From Dehalococcoidia bacterium (lineage in GTDB: Bacteria > Chloroflexota > Dehalococcoidia > UBA3495): DNA of 49,037 nucleotides. The notes below the pieces were generated by a model. The model saw only the letters and a list, made by a program, of their open reading frames with translations, did not search any database and was not told the origin of the DNA. The stretch covers positions 1-49,037 of the forward strand of contig JASMCQ010000044.1 of NCBI GenBank assembly GCA_030753265.1, in the 5' to 3' direction. A program made the position numbers and the translations under genes. Positions 1-8,589 of the stretch are shown here, in pieces. The stretch's first letter is position 1; each line of letters starts with the position of its first letter.

Positions 1-129
1 CAGGGCGAACGGATGATCCCAACGGCTATCTCCGAGACCTGGCCTGGTACTTCCTTTCGGTAATCGGCGTTACAAATAATGTTTGTGGCGAGCTTGTCGA
101 ACCACCCCGGCTGGTGATTGAGCAGGGTC

Positions 130-876
130 CTATTCGCCGACGGGGCAGACGCTCAGGCAGGTGGCGGAGCAACCGTAATTGGAACACTTGAAGACGTTCT
201 TCCAATACCTGCCGTCGATGGCCTTGCTGGGGCAGCGCTTGACGCACTCCAGGCACGTCTTGCAGCCGGGATACAGCTTTTCGGCCATGGGCTCGCCGGC
301 CGGCAGCTCCAGGTCGGTGATAACCGCCGTAACAGTGAAGCGTGGTCCGAACTCAGGAGTAATGATAGCGCAGTTCATGCCGAGCTGGCCCATTCCGGCG
401 GCGTACATGGCCGGCATGAAGTAAAAGGGGGCCGTCTTGAAGCGAGGCTCGGTCTTGACATGGGGGAAATAGAAGGTTTGATGGCCGTCCCGGCGCAGCT
501 TGCGCGCCAGCTTGTAGGCGATCAAGGCCACCTCATGGGACAGCATCCCGTACTCAGGGCCCAGGTAGTACCGTTCGGCGCCGGCCGGGGGCCGCTGAGC
601 GTCCGTGCCACTCAGAGCGGCATCGTCGGCGCCCTTCCGGTGGATCTCGGCGAGCCCTGGCTTGGCCACCGTGTCCATGATCTCGCGGCTGAAAGGCAAG
701 CCCACGATGATCACCGACTTGGCCCCTTCCACAAACTTAGTGGGCGAAGGCTTGCGGGGGAACAGCCGCTGGTACAGCTCCGCCGAAGCGACTCCGTAGA
801 TCTCGGCTCCCAGGGTCCGCGCATATTCTTCGACTTCGGTGCCTACGTCCAGGCGGCGATCGATCGTATCTACCAC
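130..876 (-). CDS. 4Fe-4S protein related to epoxyqueuosine reductase / reductive dehalogenase iron-sulfur proteins
   Basis: A 248-residue protein, probably a cytoplasmic redox protein carrying two 4Fe-4S clusters. The C-terminal 50 residues hold a ferredoxin-type pattern: CKTCLECVKRCP, then a second Cys group ending in CPVGE just before the TAG stop. The N-terminal part (for example GAKSVIIVGLPFS) resembles the corrinoid-reductase-like fold of QueG and reductive dehalogenases, but at this length it lacks the HEAT tail of QueG. The start is GTG with a GGAGGAA ribosome site about seven bases upstream. It is the last gene of the minus-strand unit after the molybdenum hydroxylase subunits, 84 bases downstream of the FAD subunit, so it may pass electrons to or from that enzyme; that link is inference. 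Family assignment is fairly sure, substrate unknown. Confidence 0.75.
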   Translation of the reverse strand: MVDTIDRRLDVGTEVEEYARTLGAEIYGVASAELYQRLFPRKPSPTKFVEGAKSVIIVGLPFSREIMDTVAKPGLAEIHRKGADDAALSGTDAQRPPAGAERYYLGPEYGMLSHEVALIAYKLARKLRRDGHQTFYFPHVKTEPRFKTAPFYFMPAMYAAGMGQLGMNCAIITPEFGPRFTVTAVITDLELPAGEPMAEKLYPGCKTCLECVKRCPSKAIDGRYWKNVFKCSNYGCSATCLSVCPVGE

Positions 877-960
877 AATATTCCTCCTCGGGCTACCTCA
901 TCGCCATTATACTTGAGGATGTCAACGAGACGGTCTGTATTCAGACCGGGGCGCCCGCCC

Positions 961-1863
961 CTACTGTGCCCTGGCCCGTTCGGCAGCCGATTGCAGGGCG
1001 CGGCGGACCAGTACCGAGGCCACGTGGCCTCGGTACTCCGCCGAAGCGTGGATGTCCGTTGCCGGATCGATCTCCCCTTTCACCAGCTGGGCCGCCTCCG
1101 CCAGGGCGGCCTCCGTGGGCTCGGAGCCGGTGATGGCTTGCTCGACGGCACGGGCCCGGACCGGCGTCCCGCCCACTCCTCCAAGCGCCACCCGCGCGCT
1201 CTGACAGTGGCCCCGCTCGTCGAGGGTAACGGTGGCCGCGACGGCGACCAGCGCGTAGTCCCCGTGTCTGCGGCTCACCTCCTGGAAGCTGGCGCCGGTG
1301 CGGGGGCCCAGGAAGGGGAAACGGACCTCGGCCAGTATCTCGTCCGGTTCCATTGCGGTGGTCAGAAAGGTAACGAAGAATTCCTCGGGCTTGAGGGAGC
1401 GCTCGCCACGGCTGCTGTGCACCACCATCTCGGCGTCGAGAGCAGCCGCCACGACGGGCAGCTCGGCCGCCGGATCGGCGTGGGCGATACTGCCGCCAAC
1501 GGTGCCCCGGTTGCGAATGGCCGGGTGGCCGATGTAGGACACGGCCTCGCTGAGCAGCGGGCACATTTCGCTTACGTCATCGGAGGCCAGCACCTGGCGT
1601 TGGCGAGTCCCGGCGCCGATGGCGATATACCCGACGTCCCGGCGCCCGTCGTCCCGGCGCCCGTCGTCCCGGCGTATGTAAGACAGTTGGCTGAGCCCGT
1701 TGATGTCCACCAGCGCGGCGGGCTTCACCAGCCGGAAGCTGAGCAGCGGCACCAGGCTCTGTCCGCCGGCCAGGACCCTGGCGTCGCCCGCCCGTTGCCG
1801 GAGCAGGTCGAGGGCCTCGGCCAGCGACTCGGGGGCGAAGTATTCGAACGGTGCGGGCTTCAT
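961..1863 (-). CDS. FAD-binding subunit of a molybdenum hydroxylase (CoxM/CutM type)
   Basis: A 300-residue medium subunit of a xanthine dehydrogenase/CO dehydrogenase-family enzyme, which moves electrons from the iron-sulfur subunit to FAD. It begins with the typical FEYFAPESLAEALDLL helix, followed by the FAD-loop motif AGGQSLVPLLSFR and the second FAD motif TVGGSIAHADPAAELP. Length is normal for the family. Its ATG overlaps the stop of the upstream 2Fe-2S gene by four bases, so the two are translationally coupled. An oddity is an acidic/basic stretch of three RRD(D/V)G units near residues 62-76, encoded by a 15-bp tandem repeat that looks like recent in-frame expansion. The three subunit genes are adjacent and co-directional, so they probably form one enzyme; substrate is not predictable from this subunit. 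Confidence 0.9.
   Translation of the reverse strand: MKPAPFEYFAPESLAEALDLLRQRAGDARVLAGGQSLVPLLSFRLVKPAALVDINGLSQLSYIRRDDGRRDDGRRDVGYIAIGAGTRQRQVLASDDVSEMCPLLSEAVSYIGHPAIRNRGTVGGSIAHADPAAELPVVAAALDAEMVVHSSRGERSLKPEEFFVTFLTTAMEPDEILAEVRFPFLGPRTGASFQEVSRRHGDYALVAVAATVTLDERGHCQSARVALGGVGGTPVRARAVEQAITGSEPTEAALAEAAQLVKGEIDPATDIHASAEYRGHVASVLVRRALQSAAERARAQ
1635..1679. repeat. 15-bp tandem repeat, three units, inside the FAD-subunit gene
   Basis: Unit cgtcccggcgcccgt is present twice exactly and a third time with changes at its end. It keeps the reading frame and encodes repeated RRDDG-like residues in the protein. Confidence 0.85.
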
Positions 1864-2372
1864 CTAATGTCACCCTTAACGTCACCCTGAATCTGGCCTG
1901 CCGCGGCCTTGATCGCCTCGACGATCTGCATGTAGCCGGTGCAGCGGCACAGGTTCCCGGCGATGGCCTGCCGGACTTCCAGATCGGTGGGCCGCGGGTT
2001 GTCCCGGAGCAGGTAAGCCCCCGCCATGATCATGCCGGGGGTGCAGTAGCCGCACTGAAGGCCGTGATGCTCCGCGAAGGATTCTTGCAGGGGGTGCATG
2101 TCGCGCACCGTGCCCATGCCCTCGATGGTGGTCACCTCGTGGCCGTCGGCCTGGACCGCCAGGACGGTGCAGGAGCGCACCAACTCTCCGTCGAGGAAGA
2201 CGTTGCAGCAGCCGCAGACGCCGTGCTCGCAACCGGCGTGGGAGCCGGTCAGCATCAGGTCTTCCCGCACGAAGTCCAGCAGGGTCTTGCGGACCGGCAC
2301 GGTGGCGGTGTGGGCAACTCCGTTCACCTTCAGAGTGATGTTGCGCGATGTTTCCGGAATCGGGCCTGCCAT
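1860..2372 (-). CDS. 2Fe-2S subunit of a molybdenum hydroxylase (CoxS/CutS type)
   Basis: A 170-residue small subunit carrying two 2Fe-2S clusters, which relays electrons from the molybdenum cofactor to FAD. The plant-ferredoxin-like cluster is GCEHGVCGCCNVFLDGELVRSC, shown by its ordered cysteines around residues 48-69. The C-terminal helical cluster has CGYCTPGMIMA and later NLCRCTGYMQIVEAI. Length and motif order are canonical. The start ATG has an AGAGGA site six bases upstream. It overlaps the FAD-subunit gene by four bases, and the large subunit lies upstream on the same strand across a 300-bp spacer rich in repeats. Confidence 0.93.
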   Translation of the reverse strand: MAGPIPETSRNITLKVNGVAHTATVPVRKTLLDFVREDLMLTGSHAGCEHGVCGCCNVFLDGELVRSCTVLAVQADGHEVTTIEGMGTVRDMHPLQESFAEHHGLQCGYCTPGMIMAGAYLLRDNPRPTDLEVRQAIAGNLCRCTGYMQIVEAIKAAAGQIQGDVKGDIR

Positions 2373-2402
2373 ATTAATCCTCTCTTAGGAACTATCTCCA
2401 AA

Positions 2403-2473
2403 GGTGGTTCGACAAGCTCACTACGAACGGGGCAGGAGCGCCCCATCCGTTCGTCCTGAGCCTGTCGAAGGAC
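2403..2473. repeat. Intergenic palindromic repeat (TTCGACAAGCTCA family)
   Basis: Two arms, 2406-2430 and 2447-2471, are imperfect inverted copies: GGTTCGACAAGCTCA...GAACGG against CCGTTCGTCCTGAGCCTGTCGAA. A half copy sits at 84-110 in inverse orientation. This looks like a dispersed, non-coding repeat of the kind common in large GC-rich genomes. Confidence 0.7.
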
Positions 2474-2584
2474 CGCCGGAGTCGGCACTCAAGGTTTTGG
2501 GATAGTTAATTACTGACCCTCGAATCGACAGCTAGATTTGCTCGGTGGTTTGAATGGTGGGCGAAATCCCCTTTGAATCCGACT

Positions 2585-2611
2585 AAATCCCCCTTTACCA
2601 AAGGGGGACTT
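2585..2611. repeat. Short C-tract/G-tract palindrome
   Basis: AAATCCCCCTTT, a short loop, then AAAGGGGGACTT. It forms a strong hairpin on either strand. A related copy is found in frame inside queA near 38.6 kb. Confidence 0.65.
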
Positions 2612-2671
2612 GAGGAGACTTCTTCCTGGGATGGATCAACAAAGAATCATTCGGATGCCGGTGGGTGTCAT

Positions 2672-5077
2672 CTAACCTTTGGCCGCCTCCACCAGTTCCC
2701 GGAGGTTCGTTGGGGTAATGGGGATGTCCTGCAGGAACAGCCCGTACTCTGATAGGGCGTCCTCCACGGCGCTGATCACCGCGGCCGGGGCCGTCATGTA
2801 TCCCCCTTCACCGGCCCCTTTGGCCCCCAGGGGATGACCCGGCGCGGGGGTGCAATGGTCAGTGGCGGTGATGTGGGGCACCTCCATGGCCGACGACAGG
2901 AGGTGGTCCATGAAGGTCTGGCTCAGCAACTGGCCGTCGTCGCCGTAGCAATATTGAGACAGGAGCGCGGCGTCGATGCCACGCATGGTGCCGCCGTACA
3001 CCAATCCCTCGACGATGATGGGGTTGATCTGGACCCCGCAATCGTGGGTCAGGTAGTACTGGGTGAGCTTGATCTCGAAGGTCTCCGGGTCCACCTCCAC
3101 GACGGGCACGTGGGCGGCGAAGGCGAATGAAATGAAGCCCCGGGTTTTGAAGGGGCCGTCGGGGGGTATGTCCTCCCTCTCGCCGCTCTTGGGGTTGCGG
3201 TACACGTAGGTCTCCACCAGGGCCGGCTCGAAGTTGGACGGGCGCAGGTCGGCGCGGCGGTAGGCGATGCGGGAGACCTCCTCGAAGGTGATGCGCAGGT
3301 TGGGGAGGAGCTTGGCCACGAACTCGCCGTCGCGAAGCTCGAGCAGGCTCGACTCCACGCCCAATGCCTGGGAGGCGATGGCGACCATCTTACTCTTGAT
3401 CTTGGCCGAGGCCCCCAAGACGGCTGCGACCATCATCAGGTGCATCCGGCTGGCCGTGGTGGCCACCGAGGGAACGCCGCCGGTGGAGTCGGCGCGGACC
3501 ACCGTCACCTGGCCGGGCTGCACCTGCAGGGTCTCGCACACCAGCTGGGTCACCGTGGTTTCGTGGCCCTGGCCGGCGGACTGGAACCCGATGGTGGCGG
3601 TAACGTTGCCGTTGACGTCGACCTGGAGGCGGACCCCCTCGCCGGCGTCGCCACCGCCGATCATCTGCGGGTTGTTGAAGAAGTTGTAGACGCTGCCGCC
3701 GCCGGCGCTGGGCTCGATGCAGGTGGCGATGCCCACGCCCAGGAGTTTGCCGCGACGCCGGGCCTCGGCCTTCAGCTCGGCCGTCTTCTGGTAACTTACC
3801 AGGTCCAGGGCCTGGCGCAGGACCGTGGGGTAACTCCCGCTGTCGTAGGTGGCGCCGGTGGGAATCTCGTAGGGGAACTGATCGGGCTGGATCAAGTTGC
3901 GGAAGCGGACCTCGGCCCGGTCGAGGTTCAGGCCCCGGGCCACCAGGTCGACGCACCGCTCGATTACGAAGTTGGTGGGCGCCTGACCGAACCCGTTGTA
4001 GGGGGCCTGGTTGGTCTTGCAGGTGAGCACCGAGACCGGGCTGTAGCGCACGGCCGGGATGGTGTAGGGGCCGACCAGGGCCGTGAGGGGCTTGCTGATT
4101 TGCATGGCGCCCCGCCCGGCGTAGGCCCCCGCGTCGTCGATGACCGCGAGGTCCAGGGCCAGGATCTTGCCCTGGTCATCGGCGGCGACCTTCACCTTCC
4201 AGATGCGGTCGGGGCCGTGGGCGTCGCCGGCGGCCATGTTCTCCAGCCGGTCCTCGATGAACTTCACCGGCTTGCCCACAATTCTGCTGGCGGCGGCGGT
4301 GAGAAACATCTGCTTGCGGCCCCGCTTGTTGCCGTAGCTGCCGCCGATGTCCACGTCCATGTGGACCCGCACCTTGTTGGAGGGAACGCGCATGGTGCGC
4401 GCCACCTGTTCGTTGACCTGGGGATTCTGCTGGGACGCCCAGATATCCACCATCCCGCTGATCTCGTCCCAGGAAGCGACGCAGCCGAAGGTCTCCAGGG
4501 GCACCCCGGAGTGGCGGTTCCAGCGGTAGCGGCCCTCGTACACGTGGGCTGCATCCCGGAAAGCGCCGTCGACGTCGCCAAAATCCATCGAGGTCTGGAA
4601 GGCGATGTTGGAGCCGTGGGCCTCGTGGAGCACCGGGGCGCCGGGCAGCATCGCCTCCTCGGGGTCCACCAGAGGAGGCAGCGGCTCGTATTCAACCTCC
4701 ACCAGTTCGGCGGCGTCCTCCGCCAGGTAGCGGTTGGTGGCGACCACGGCGGCGACCCATTCCCCGGCGTAGCGGGCCTTCCCGAGGGCCAGGGGGTACC
4801 AGACGACGTTGGGCAGGAACATGTTCTGGGGGATGCTCTCCATCCACTCGGGCAGGTCGTCGCCCACGATGACCTTCACCACGCCGGGGGCGGCCTCGGC
4901 GGCGCGGGAGTCGATGCGCTTGATGACCGCGTGGGCGTGGGGCGAGGGCACCGTGGCCAAATGCAGCATCCCCGGCAGCACGATGTCGTTAACGTAGCGG
5001 CCCTTACCGAGGACGAAACGCTTGTCCTCGATAGGAGGGAAGTGGCGGCCGATCCATGACTGCTGGGTAGTGGCCAT
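2672..5077 (-). CDS. Molybdopterin-binding large subunit of a molybdenum hydroxylase (xanthine dehydrogenase family)
   Basis: An 801-residue catalytic subunit that binds the molybdenum cofactor and hydroxylates an unknown substrate. Typical motifs appear in order: the KRFVLGKGRYVNDI N-terminal domain, DIGGSYGNKRG, the cofactor segment APYNGFGQAPTNF, SAGQGHETTVTQLV, and the active-site Glu in GAKGAGEGGY. The CO dehydrogenase active-site loop AYxCSFR is absent, so this is not a form I CO dehydrogenase but a relative (aldehyde, purine or aromatic oxidase type). I chose ATG 5077 because GAGGTG sits just upstream and the family domain starts there; the open frame runs 80 residues further in a Pro-rich, unconvincing stretch. 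It is the first gene of the operon with the 2Fe-2S and FAD subunits. Confidence 0.92.
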   Translation of the reverse strand: MATTQQSWIGRHFPPIEDKRFVLGKGRYVNDIVLPGMLHLATVPSPHAHAVIKRIDSRAAEAAPGVVKVIVGDDLPEWMESIPQNMFLPNVVWYPLALGKARYAGEWVAAVVATNRYLAEDAAELVEVEYEPLPPLVDPEEAMLPGAPVLHEAHGSNIAFQTSMDFGDVDGAFRDAAHVYEGRYRWNRHSGVPLETFGCVASWDEISGMVDIWASQQNPQVNEQVARTMRVPSNKVRVHMDVDIGGSYGNKRGRKQMFLTAAASRIVGKPVKFIEDRLENMAAGDAHGPDRIWKVKVAADDQGKILALDLAVIDDAGAYAGRGAMQISKPLTALVGPYTIPAVRYSPVSVLTCKTNQAPYNGFGQAPTNFVIERCVDLVARGLNLDRAEVRFRNLIQPDQFPYEIPTGATYDSGSYPTVLRQALDLVSYQKTAELKAEARRRGKLLGVGIATCIEPSAGGGSVYNFFNNPQMIGGGDAGEGVRLQVDVNGNVTATIGFQSAGQGHETTVTQLVCETLQVQPGQVTVVRADSTGGVPSVATTASRMHLMMVAAVLGASAKIKSKMVAIASQALGVESSLLELRDGEFVAKLLPNLRITFEEVSRIAYRRADLRPSNFEPALVETYVYRNPKSGEREDIPPDGPFKTRGFISFAFAAHVPVVEVDPETFEIKLTQYYLTHDCGVQINPIIVEGLVYGGTMRGIDAALLSQYCYGDDGQLLSQTFMDHLLSSAMEVPHITATDHCTPAPGHPLGAKGAGEGGYMTAPAAVISAVEDALSEYGLFLQDIPITPTNLRELVEAAKG

Positions 5078-5370
5078 GGGGTCACCTCGTGGGGCGGTTG
5101 GGTGCGGGGGGGTCGGGGGTGCTGGGGTCATGGCCAATTTAAGGGCTGGGGCGGGGGGTGTCAAGGTGGGGGGGTGTGGGGAGGGGGCTCTCCTGAGCGG
5201 AGGTTCTGTAAGAGGGGCTTCCGGGGAGCCCTTTCTTGCAAGAACGGATGCCCTGGTACCGGAACCTCCCTGCCTGAATTCCGGATGGCGCTGGGCTGGG
5301 GAGAAACGGAGCCGCACGGCGTGAGCACAGCCGTTGTTAACGGGGTGCTGGCCTTATGGAGTACACTGAA

Positions 5371-6072
5371 CTAACGGACCAGTTCCTCCATCTTGATCAA
5401 GCCTTGCTCCAACAGTTCAATTGAATACCTAGCACAGAAGCCTTTGAGTAGTTTCGGCTCTGACTTTAGTGTGATCTCGATTAGGACCTTCTTCTCGTCC
5501 TCATACAGGTCAAAGTGGTCCACATATTGGTGGTCTTCTCCAGAGTCCGGCTCAATCTCTTGTCGAGCGGTATGGCACCGAATGACTTGGCAATACTTAG
5601 CCCCCGTTCCGGGAATTCCAAGGGTCGCTCCAATAGAAGCGATGTCTAAGATGGCGCTATCTCCACTATATATTCGCTGTGTCCTTAAATAGGTACTTCG
5701 CCATTTGACCCACCAAGGTGATACGTGGCTTGTCTCTGGCTCAACAACCCTGGCATCGGCTCTAAACTCAGCCGCGCCTCCCTCATTGACCACTTTGAGT
5801 CTTTGATACGCGCCTTCCGGAAACAGGGTCACAACTATGGACGGCCCAGCAACTTCAAGGCTCCGCAACCGTACTAGGAGGCGACATACAACGGCCCAAA
5901 ATGATACCCCGAGCACGTAGAAAACCCACTCCCCGAGCGAAAGTCCAAGCCAATCATGCTCGCGTAGATACTCGATATTAAGGGCAGAGCCAATTGCCCC
6001 AACAGCACTCAGGGCCGCCATCATTAGTAGCCCACCGACGAGAAACAGGTCCTTGATGAGCCACTTCCACAT
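5371..6072 (-). CDS. Hypothetical protein with two N-terminal membrane helices
   Basis: A 233-residue protein not recognised by family. Residues about 8-30 and 48-68 are hydrophobic helices, so the N terminus forms a hairpin in the membrane. The remaining ~160 residues are soluble, mixed alpha/beta with charged patches. Base composition differs from neighbours: the 60 bases at 5401-5460 contain 28 G/C, against 42 of 60 at 4921-4980 in the large subunit gene. It is divergent from the next gene, with start codons only 28 bases apart, so the two probably share a promoter region. The low GC and the pairing suggest a transferred accessory module; function is unknown. Confidence 0.6.
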   Translation of the reverse strand: MWKWLIKDLFLVGGLLMMAALSAVGAIGSALNIEYLREHDWLGLSLGEWVFYVLGVSFWAVVCRLLVRLRSLEVAGPSIVVTLFPEGAYQRLKVVNEGGAAEFRADARVVEPETSHVSPWWVKWRSTYLRTQRIYSGDSAILDIASIGATLGIPGTGAKYCQVIRCHTARQEIEPDSGEDHQYVDHFDLYEDEKKVLIEITLKSEPKLLKGFCARYSIELLEQGLIKMEELVR

Positions 6073-6100
6073 TCCCCTATTCTACCAGCGGAGGAAGAGA

Positions 6101-7093
6101 ATGGCAGTAATCTGGCGGACCAGAGCGGCCATCCAGGCACACGCCACCTTTGGTGGAGCTGAGTTTTTCGTCGGTGGAGCGCGCATCACTGCACGACCAG
6201 AGCGTCGCGGTGATGACTGGCCTGCAACATGTCACATTGTGGACGTGCTGCTCGAGCCGAGTGCAGATTGCCGCGATACACACGTGCGGGGCCTTGATGC
6301 GCTAGGTCTCTTCATGGACCGAGTGGCAGTACTGACATACGCACCGTGCGCCCTCTTGAATGTGATCTCCACTTGCCCGGTTCGGGTTGACGTGGGCGTG
6401 GAATTTGAAATGGTGACGCAAGATCTATGGAGAGAGCTTAGCTCACCCGCTTTGGAACAATGGGAACTCGAAGCCTTTGAGTGCGTATCAGAAGACTCGC
6501 CAGTGCACGAAGCCGCACATCATGTGCGACGCGCGCTGTCAAACAGTTCTTCAGATCAGCACTTGCTCCACCTCCACATCGCAGCTAAGAGAATTGCGCT
6601 CGGAGAGACCGAGGAGAGGGTGCACAACAAGTGTCCTTCGTGTAATCACGAGTGGGACGGCCCACCGGCGTCTAGAAGGGCCATGCGAAGACTGCTCGCC
6701 GGGCGAGGAATCACGTCGCGTGATGCCAACGATGCCATTGCTTATCGCGGAAAAATCGCACACGGTGGGGGCCGCCGAGACTTTGCCTTTTGGGATCGGA
6801 CGACTGAGTTGGCGGGCTCGATCGAGGGCGCAGTGATGTCGATCGTTGCAGAGCGCGCCGGCGTGCGAGTTCGTCGCAAGCACGGGGTTGTCGTGGGACC
6901 CCCGATCACACGGCACGCTGCGGTGAAGGAAGCAGACGGAACCTTTGCCTTGGTGCGCACAACATGGGTCGCTCCAATCCGCTTTCCAAGCCTGGGGGAC
7001 GATGTGAGCAACGACGAGGGCAGAGAACTGGCCGGATTCCCTACTGACGCCACCGGAAAGCCGCGAATAGACCCAGCTGCATGGCCCGACTGA
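6101..7093 (+). CDS. Hypothetical protein with a C-terminal HEPN-like R-x4-H motif
   Basis: A 330-residue, probably cytoplasmic protein. The ATG at 6101 has a perfect GGAGG six bases upstream; the open frame extends 16 codons further but without such a site. Two features are visible. A CPSCNHEW knuckle lies at residues 178-185, followed by a predicted helical region containing AYRGKIAHGG, where R216 and H221 give the R-x4-H signature of HEPN domains such as those in ApeA-like proteins. HEPN proteins are often RNases in defence or toxin systems; whether this one is active is inference. It is divergently paired with a lower-GC membrane protein. Alternative: a simple HEPN-fold regulator without nuclease activity. 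Confidence 0.65.
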   Translation: MAVIWRTRAAIQAHATFGGAEFFVGGARITARPERRGDDWPATCHIVDVLLEPSADCRDTHVRGLDALGLFMDRVAVLTYAPCALLNVISTCPVRVDVGVEFEMVTQDLWRELSSPALEQWELEAFECVSEDSPVHEAAHHVRRALSNSSSDQHLLHLHIAAKRIALGETEERVHNKCPSCNHEWDGPPASRRAMRRLLAGRGITSRDANDAIAYRGKIAHGGGRRDFAFWDRTTELAGSIEGAVMSIVAERAGVRVRRKHGVVVGPPITRHAAVKEADGTFALVRTTWVAPIRFPSLGDDVSNDEGRELAGFPTDATGKPRIDPAAWPD

Positions 7094-7368
7094 GTACGCC
7101 GAAGACCATGGTGCCTAACAGCTGGTTAGCCGCACCGTTATGACGACATCGGCCAGGCAGGTAGGCCACAACTGGCCGCAGGGCCAAGACTAGGAGGACG
7201 TCATGGCAGCTGGATAATATGGGATCAAGGCTCCTCGAGACATAATCCGTTATGAGTGGTCCCCGAAATTCCGCCGGACTCGCCCGATGACGCGGACTCG
7301 CCCACATGGCCGTCGCTGGTCACCAGTCCTAGCCTCCGATCGACCTCAGATAACTCTCTACCCCCCCA

Positions 7369-8028
7369 TCACCCCGCCCCCGCAACCTCCACGGCCCGCA
7401 TCAAACACACCCAGCTTCTTATCGTCAACGCCCGGCGGCGGGTGGCCAGCTTGAAGCTGGTGTCCCAGAGGGCCGCGTCGATGTTCGGGGGCCGGGCCCC
7501 GGTGTCTCGGGTTTCCTCCCAGTGGCCGGGGCCGTGATACCCGGTCAGCAGGATGATCTCCTGTGGGTCCGTGGCCGCCAGGGTGGTCCAGAGGCCCAGG
7601 ATGCGCGCGTCCTGGGCTTCGATGCGCGGCCAGATGCCGTTCTCGGAGCAGTTGACGAAGTCGTCCAGGTCGGTTGGGCGGATGAAGAAACGGCGGTATC
7701 CGTAGATCGTTCTTCGGTCCTCGGCCGGGACCGGGGACTTGGGGAGGGATGAGATGGACCGCAGCAGGCGGACCTCCTGCTTTTCTATCAACCCATTATC
7801 CGGCGGACCGCTCTCCCGCCGCTCCTGCTGGGCCTGGGTCCAGGCGGCCAGGCCGGGGAACCCGGTGACCTCCAGCACTTCCTCCGGCGGGTAGCCGATG
7901 AACCCGCTCAACCGGCAAAGCAGTTTCCCTCCATCTGCGCTGGGGCCGGTCTGCCGGACGTACTCGTCCAACCCGTGGGACCGGAGTGTGGTCTGCCGCA
8001 GCTCGTAAGTTGCTTGTTCGTTCTGCAT
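7369..8028 (-). CDS. NIPSNAP-like protein with duplicated dimeric alpha/beta-barrel domain
   Basis: A 219-residue soluble protein. Two similar halves are visible: YELRQTTLRSHGLDEYV (residues 8-24) and IYGYRRFFIRPTDLDDFV (about 109-126), each followed by a helix and a strand rich in LTGY/VTGFPG-like turns. This duplication of a ferredoxin-like barrel with a leading Y-x-L/Y-R strand is what NIPSNAP-family proteins show, though identity is weak. The ATG is preceded by AGGAGGT eight bases upstream. The gene stands alone; no functional partner is evident. Function of the family in bacteria is poorly defined, and I infer no substrate. Confidence 0.65.
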   Translation of the reverse strand: MQNEQATYELRQTTLRSHGLDEYVRQTGPSADGGKLLCRLSGFIGYPPEEVLEVTGFPGLAAWTQAQQERRESGPPDNGLIEKQEVRLLRSISSLPKSPVPAEDRRTIYGYRRFFIRPTDLDDFVNCSENGIWPRIEAQDARILGLWTTLAATDPQEIILLTGYHGPGHWEETRDTGARPPNIDAALWDTSFKLATRRRALTIRSWVCLMRAVEVAGAG

Positions 8029-8458
8029 CGGTGGTTACCTCCTGGCCTGGCTTCTCGGAGATTGGCGCTCCGGGCGCGTCCTTGCGCGAAGGGAGTAAAG
8101 TTCCTCTGCGTTCTCTGTGCCTCTGTGGCTAACGGCGCGCCCTTGCGCCAAGAGCGTAAAGGACACGCTCGATTATAGCTGTCTTTCCAGCCGCCTGGGA
8201 CGGCTTCCCGAACCCGTTACTGAACCGGCGGGCCGGGTCTCTTATCGCTTCGGCCACCGTATGCGGTCCTCCGGCCTCCGGTGGCGCCGGCCGGGTCTCG
8301 CCGCCCGGTTTTCCCGCGGTCCGGCTTGGCCAGGCCGCCGATCTTCCCGATGCCGGGGAAAGTAGGTTGTCTGGGAAGAAGTGGCGCTAGTTCGACGCGG
8401 CTCAGGGATTTCCACTTCTTTCCCGATGGACCGGCCCTCGACAACCGGGATTCTAGTA
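8029..8458. other. Non-coding spacer with degenerate repeats
   Basis: No convincing gene. It holds two similar segments, GCGCGTCCTTGCGCGAAG at about 8076 and GGCGCGCCCTTGCGCCAAG at about 8133, around the low-complexity phrase CTCTGCGTTCTCTGTGCCTC, a type of repeat often seen between genes. Confidence 0.5.
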
Positions 8459-8487
8459 TTGCGAAAATCCCCGGAGTGTGCTACATT
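8459..8487 (+). promoter_or_regulatory. Sigma-70-type promoter of the zinc-ribbon gene
   Basis: TTGCGA (8459-8464) and TACATT (8482-8487) are separated by exactly 17 bases. Predicted transcription would start near 8494 and give a leader of about 95 bases before the GTG at 8590. Confidence 0.45.
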
Positions 8488-8589
8488 TAGAAACTGGTTC
8501 TACATGTGTATCCCGTTGGCTTTTCCGCGAATGGTAAATTCCTCGGTGATCAATTGTAGCCCGACATTCATCCTTTAAGGAGATCACCA

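Noticed and set aside
69..85. GTTAC followed 11 bases later by TGTTT near the left edge
   Set aside because: The second word does not match the half-site pattern, and it is not upstream of a suitable gene.
118..1890. A 590-codon open frame on the plus strand
   Set aside because: Antisense to the 4Fe-4S and FAD-subunit genes; composition typical of a shadow frame in GC-rich DNA.
3440..5059. A 539-codon plus-strand frame
   Set aside because: Antisense to the molybdenum hydroxylase large subunit, no domains.
2672..5077. CO dehydrogenase (coxL) assignment
   Set aside because: The AYxCSFR active-site loop that marks form I CO dehydrogenase is missing, as it is in the paralogue at 41.8 kb.
2672..5317. 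The longest start for the large subunit at 5317
   Set aside because: The extra 80 residues are Pro-rich with no ribosome site; ATG 5077 has one and begins the domain.
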